A DNA stretch of 64,000 bases from Riptortus pedestris. Taxonomy: Eukaryota; Arthropoda; Insecta; Hemiptera; Alydidae. A model generated the notes under the pieces. It was not told the origin of the DNA, did no database searches, and worked only from the letters and a program-made list of their open reading frames with translations. The stretch spans positions 4,346,001 through 4,410,000 of the forward strand of contig JADPXZ010000007.1 of assembly GCA_019009955.1 (NCBI GenBank), read 5' to 3'. Positions 59,386 to 64,000 of this stretch are shown piece by piece. The number at the start of each line of letters is the position of its first letter. Position 1 is the first letter of the stretch. Position numbers and translations under genes: made by a program.

Positions 59386-60425
59386 ATAATACGGATGATA
59401 TTTTGAATTTTTGTTACGGATACTTAGCCTTGTGCAACAGTTTAAAATATTTTAAAAGAAAAACGCTAATATCTCGGTTAATATTTACGATAGAGAAAAA
59501 GTGCATATAACAACAATTGTAGAGCATCAATAGTTCAACAAGATTGGTTCTATAACATTTTACTCTCAGGCTCATAATAACGGAGATATTTGGAATTTTC
59601 GTTACGAATAGCTAAATAAAATAGAATAGGACTAAAATGCTTACCTTGTGCAACACCTTAAACTAAGAAAAACGCTAATATCTCGGTTAATATTTACGAT
59701 AGAGAAAAAGTGCATATAACAACAATTGTAGAGCATCAATAGTTCAACAAGATTGGTTCTATAACATTTTACTCTCAGGCTCATAATAACGGAGATATTT
59801 GGAATTTTCGTTATGAACAACTAAGTAAAATAGAACAGCACTAAGATACTAACCTTGTGGAACACCTTAATTAAAGAAAGACGCTAATATCTCGGTTAAT
59901 ATTTACGATAGAGAAAAAGTGCATATAACAACAATTGTAGAGCATCAATAGTTCAACAAGATTGGTTCTATAACATTTTACTCTCAGGCTCATAATAACG
60001 GAGATATTTGGAATTTTTGTTATGAATAGCTAAAATAGTATAGGTCTGAGATATTAAACTTTGTGTTTTTGAAGGAAATCACAAATATCTCGGTTAATAT
60101 TTACGATAGAGAAAAAACGCATATAACAACAATTGTAGAGCATCAATAGTTCAACAAGATTGGTTCTATAGCATTTTACTCTCAGGCTCATAATAACGGA
60201 GATATTTGGAATTTTTGTTATGGATAGCTAAAATAAATTAGGTCTGAGATACTAACCCCGTGCAATACTTTTTAAAAGAAAAACGCTAATATCTCGGTTA
60301 ATATTTATGATAGAGAAAAAGTGCATATAACAACAATTGTAGAGCATCAATAGTTCAACAAGATTGGTTCTATAACATTTTACTCTCCGACTCATAATAA
60401 CGGAGATATTTGGAATTTTCGCAAT
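59385..60425 (+). repeat. A-family array, five clean units
   Basis: Core marks at 59501, 59710, 59929, 60119 and 60321 give periods of 190-219 bp. Cores are almost identical while spacers vary in length. Each core starts aatatctcggtta and ends taacggagatatt, a 13-bp inverted repeat with one mismatch. Confidence 0.9.
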
Positions 60426-60609
60426 TTCCACCTTCCTAATCAGAAAATATATCAGAATATAACATATTAATTTTATTGCAAACTATTTACTATATCTAGT
60501 ACTGTAATTTATAATGAAGCAGAATAATTTCTATCTCAATCACTCAAATTTTAGTAGTCCAGGAACTCAACAGACTCTATTTGCATGTATCTCGTATAAT
60601 AAAGGTCTC

Positions 60610-61045
60610 TCGAAAACAATATTTGGTATTTAAGCTTTGGAATAATGAGGTTTTGCTATATAACAGAGCGAATATCTCGGTTAATATTCAAGATAGAGAA
60701 TAAATGTATATAACAATATTTATAGGAAATTTAATTTGCAATAAGATTGGTTATGTACAATTTTTTCGATCCGACGTATAGTAACGGAGATATTTCGAAT
60801 TGTCGAAAATCCTCCCTCTAAACCCCCCTCCCACTGGTCCGATTTCAGCCGTTAACGAACTTGATCTTTCTTTTTACATAAAACGATTAAATACCATGTT
60901 TGGTAGCGATCAATGTAGTAATTCGTGTATAGTTTTGAACGTAGCTCATTTTCGTCATCTCCTGACTAGGATCGATGGACATTTGAAGAAATGTTTCTCA
61001 AATCGCGTCATGAGTACGGCATCGATAGCTGAAATGAACTAACTA
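60610..61045 (+). repeat. B repeat and CBF C segment and C end, no TA core
   Basis: A shortened HindIII block, B core (60665-60795), C segment (cccactggtccgatttcagc), then directly gttttgaacgtagctcattt and gactaggatcgatggacatt to about 61030. The TA core is reduced to a few bases. Confidence 0.75.
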
Positions 61046-61287
61046 CTTTCTTCAGGCATATATTTCCTTATCAGTTTTCCTTATCAGTTCCAGGCACTTA
61101 GTGATAAGGTTATCACTTAGTTGATAAGCGCATTACCTATTCATTTTCATAATGGCTATTCCTCTGTTTACTCTAATTCGGTTAATAGCTGTTCACTTTT
61201 ATGGCCGTTTAACTTTTTTCTCTGACTCGCTTCAAGAATACTTTTTTTTTTTTTATTTATTTGAGAAGCCGCTGCAATGGCGATTCA

Positions 61288-62120
61288 GGGTCTTTTTTAC
61301 TTAACACATTGCCGTTAATTTTCTAAGTAAAAGGTGATCACGATAACATATCATTATGATATTAGATACGCCTACTACCATGTGTGATCATTTATCTTCA
61401 GTATACCTTCAGGTTTAAATAGTTTAGGGAGTGTTTATTTTTTATTATGAATCTTTTTAAAACTTAATAAGTTGATCTATTCCGAAGAAAAAAAGCTTTT
61501 CAATATTTACAGAAGTATGAGTACTTCCACAGAAAGAGAAAGTGTAAAAAAGGACATTATATGAAGATTTATTTCAGAGCAAAACTAGATCGCCATTTTA
61601 TCAATGCAATATGAGAATTTGTAGGCAATACGTTGCTGCGCTTTAATGGTACATGGTTTAAACATTGTAAAATTTCATTAAGGAAATGTTTACTATTCAT
61701 ATACGCATGGGCAAATGGATACGCAAACTACAAAATTTTGTAAGAAGGAATTGAAATATATCTAAAAAAACAATAACAGATTGGAAGAATATGCTCAGAG
61801 AAATTTGTGCTATGGATATTTTAGAAAAATCAATGATAATTGGTGGAGAGGGTTTAAACGTTGAAATTGATGAAAGTTGTTTGAAATGTTTTGAAAATAG
61901 GGATATGAAAATAGGGACATTTTTGAATGTATATTGGAATCAATGAGAAACTATTGGCCTACACAATGAAAAATGTTATTAATTTCATTTATGGTTATAT
62001 TCATGTTTACTAGAAACCTTGGTTATATTTAAATAAACAATTGTTAACAAAAAAAATCTTCACTGTTATTGATATAATAATGAGTTAAATCACTGGCATG
62101 TGTTAAGTAAAAAAGAACCC
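61288..62120 (+). mobile_element. Merlin-type DNA transposon, internally deleted (copy 2)
   Basis: Ends match copy 1 (gggtcttttttacttaacac at 61288; the other end finishes aagaaccc at 62120 with one extra A). Flanks gcgattca (61280-61287) and gcgaattca (62121-62129) form an 8-bp target duplication, if the extra A is a consensus error. Length 833 bp. Here the deletion removed the C-terminal half of the transposase. Confidence 0.85.
61648..61945 (+). pseudogene. Merlin transposase, N-terminal and middle part only
   Basis: Frames read GTWFKHCKISLRKCLLFIYA, then, after one or two frame changes, KTITDWKNMLREICAMDILE and GGEGLNVEIDES. The last motif carries the first catalytic Asp (codon 61869-61871) of ISXO2-like transposases. 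Directly after ESCLK the sequence jumps to the extreme C-terminus (ENRD), deleting the other two catalytic residues. It cannot be active. Confidence 0.8.
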
Positions 62121-62129
62121 GCGAATTCA

Positions 62130-62640
62130 TCTTTGACATATTAAAATATAATTTCACAATTTACATTAGATAAATATAAAAAAATTTTATACAATGCTAT
62201 TTACAATGTTATAAAATGTACAAAATAGAACGACAATGTACAAAATGGCGATTTTTAACATGCTAAAAAAATATAAATTTTGACAAGGTTAAATAAATAT
62301 TAAAAATTTTTACACAGCTAACGATTTAAAAAATGGACAAAACTTAATATAAATTGTTACTGATATTTACAACAAAAGGAAAAAACAAAACAAAATAAAA
62401 ATAAAAAAAACAAAAAAAAAATCAAAAAGAAAAACTATAAATACTTGACTGGAAGAAGGCAAAACTTATATTCCACAGTGGTTGCTATATCTAACTTTTA
62501 TAATTATAGATAATAGCTTCAAGAATAGACTTAAATATAAAAACAAATCAAGTCCATGACGCCCTGTTGCGTGAGCCAAGCATATTTCCCTATCGCTGGA
62601 ATGACACTCATTTAAAAACCGTATTTCTAAATTTGGTCAC
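62130..62640. other. A-rich spacer, nothing recognised
   Basis: Strongly AT-rich, with poly-A-like runs at 62380-62440 and repeated tacaatgt strings. No gene or RNA is seen. Confidence 0.35.
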
Positions 62641-62644
62641 CGAC

Positions 62645-62965
62645 TATATTAAGATGTATGCAAAAAGAAAAGATCAAGTTTCGTTAACTGGGCTGAAATA
62701 GGACCAGTTTTGAAGAGGGGTTTAGAGGGAAGAGAATTTCGAAAATTCAAATATCTCCGTTTACTATGCGTCGGATCGAAAAATTGTACAGAATCAATCT
62801 TATTACAAATTAAATTTACTATACCTATTGTTATATACATTTATTCTCTATCTTGAATACTAACCGAGATATTTTGCTCTGTTATATAATAAACCGCATT
62901 TATTCCAAGCTTAAATACCCAAATATTGTTTTCAAGAGACTTTATTTATACGAGATACATGCAAA
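62645..62965 (-). repeat. CBF C segment, reversed B, and HindIII block
   Basis: gatcaagtttcgttaactgg, then the reversed B core (62750-62870), then directly gttatataataaaccgcatt and the reversed aagctt block, skipping the cacgagcag portion. Confidence 0.75.
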
Positions 62966-63124
62966 TATTTTTGTTGACCCCCTCCTTTGGTTCTTGGGAC
63001 TACTAAAATTTGATTGCTTGAGATAAAAATTATTCTGCTTCATTATAAATTTAACAGTACTAGATATAGTAAATAGTTTTTGGCAATAGAATTAATGTTA
63101 TATTCTGATATATTTCTGATTAGG

Positions 63125-63720
63125 AAGGGGGAAATTTTCGAAAATTCCAAATATCACCGTTATTATGAGACTGAGAAGAGTAAAATGTTATAAAACCAAT
63201 CCTTGTTGAACTATTGATGCTCTACAATTGTTGTTATATGCACTTTTTCTCTATCGTAAATATAACCGAAATATTAGCGTTTTTCCTTTAAAAATATTTG
63301 CACAAGATCAGCATCTCGGGCTTAATCTATTTATTTTAGCTGTTCCTAACAAAAATTCCAAATATCTCCGTTATTACGAGTCTGAGAGTAAAATGTTATA
63401 GAACCAATCTTGTTGAACATATTGAAGCTCTACAATTGTTGTTATATGCACTTTTCCCCTATCGCAAATACTAACCGAGATATTAGCGTTTTTCTTAGTT
63501 TAAGGTGTTGCACAAGGTTAACACTTCAGACCTATTCTATTTTAGCTATTCGCAACAATAATTCCAAATATCTCCGTTATTATGTAGCCTGAGAGTAAAA
63601 TGTTATAGAACCAATCTTGTTGAACTAGTGATGTTCTACAATTGTTGTTATATGCACTTTTTCTCTATGACAAATATTAACCGAGATATTAGCGTTTTTT
63701 TTTCTGGAAAAAATGCTTTA
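63125..63720 (-). repeat. A-family array, three reverse units
   Basis: Reverse cores with gttgaactattgatgctcta-like strings near 63210, 63415 and 63622; the period is about 205 bp. Confidence 0.85.
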
Positions 63721-63880
63721 GTTCAAGCTCACGGACGAGTGAGTTTTCCCCGTCAAAAAGTTTAGTTGGGCCGTTTCCGTAACTGTTTCGGCTCTCGTAT
63801 GTATATTTGTCTATTGTATAAACTTGACGCTGGAAATCTGCTTAGTTACGCAGGCCCCTGACTGGCGGACATTTGTGTTA
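63720..63880 (+). repeat. F module
   Basis: gggccgtttccgtaactgtt, ttgtctattgtataaacttg, gctggaaatctgcttagtta, then ctgactggcggac at 63870. The remaining 120 bases hold nothing recognisable. Confidence 0.7.
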
Positions 63881-64000
63881 ATATGAAAAATTTGTTATCT
63901 TATACATATTGAAATGGGCAAACTTGTTTTTTTTTTAAATCGAGAGTGCAGCTTTATATTTCGTCTTTTATTTCTTATACTGAAAGTGGTGATTGAAAAT

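Overview
This is AT-rich, repeat-dominated nuclear DNA from an animal, most likely an arthropod, although the species cannot be named from sequence alone. The evidence is eukaryotic transposons (Merlin, Tc1/mariner-like and pogo-like DNA elements, a Ty3-type solo LTR, an R2-like non-LTR retrotransposon), long (TA)n, (GA)n and (CT)n microsatellites, an 11.4-kb satellite, and one candidate first coding exon with a GT splice donor. There is no prokaryotic operon, rRNA, tRNA or CRISPR array that I can support. Almost every open frame over 60 codons lies inside repeat DNA and is a chance frame.

Layout. 1-13.6 kb: a mosaic of short repeat families. Nicknames used here: A, a 190-220 bp tandem unit with a core of about 128 bp; B, a diverged relative of A; CBF, a composite non-autonomous element of about 0.5-1 kb built around B; H, a 0.69-kb element present twice. 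The same stretch holds one deleted Merlin element, one Tc1-like MITE and a perfect C15A array. 13.9-15.4 kb: a D element (about 300-bp internal repeats, always in or beside TA tracts). 15.4-29.3 kb: one nested structure, a pogo-like transposon whose ends carry matching 13-bp inverted repeats. Inside it are a 1.6-kb solo LTR, itself swollen by a 25-bp minisatellite, and about 160 copies of a 71-bp satellite. 29.3-34 kb: two CBF copies, AT-rich DNA without a visible gene, and a 0.9-kb GA tract. 34.1-34.43 kb: a GC-rich promoter-like island with a perfect NRF1-type site and a 34-codon first exon. 34.4-47.0 kb: the G array, a complex tandem repeat of about 275-350 bp, full of GGTCC sites, that starts at the splice donor. 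47-58.4 kb: an R2-like retrotransposon ORF that I read as cut into three collinear pieces by CBF and D insertions, with a Tc1-like fragment after its C-terminus. 58.4-64 kb: further A, B and CBF copies and a second Merlin element.

How the parts relate. The two Merlin copies, 60 kb apart, keep complementary halves of the transposase: one has the first catalytic Asp, the other has the second Asp and the Glu. Neither is active. The 71-bp satellite appears to have grown from DNA just inside the end of a pogo-like element. The only candidate host gene part is the exon at 34.33 kb, and the G array would then be its first intron.

Limits. Single-base insertions are dense in some blocks (5-5.7, 9.4-13.5, 27.5-29.3 and 35-38 kb) and rare in others (59.4-60.4 kb). 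This looks like uneven consensus polishing, so frameshifts here are weak evidence of real gene decay. Family assignments rest on motifs recognised by eye; no database search was possible.
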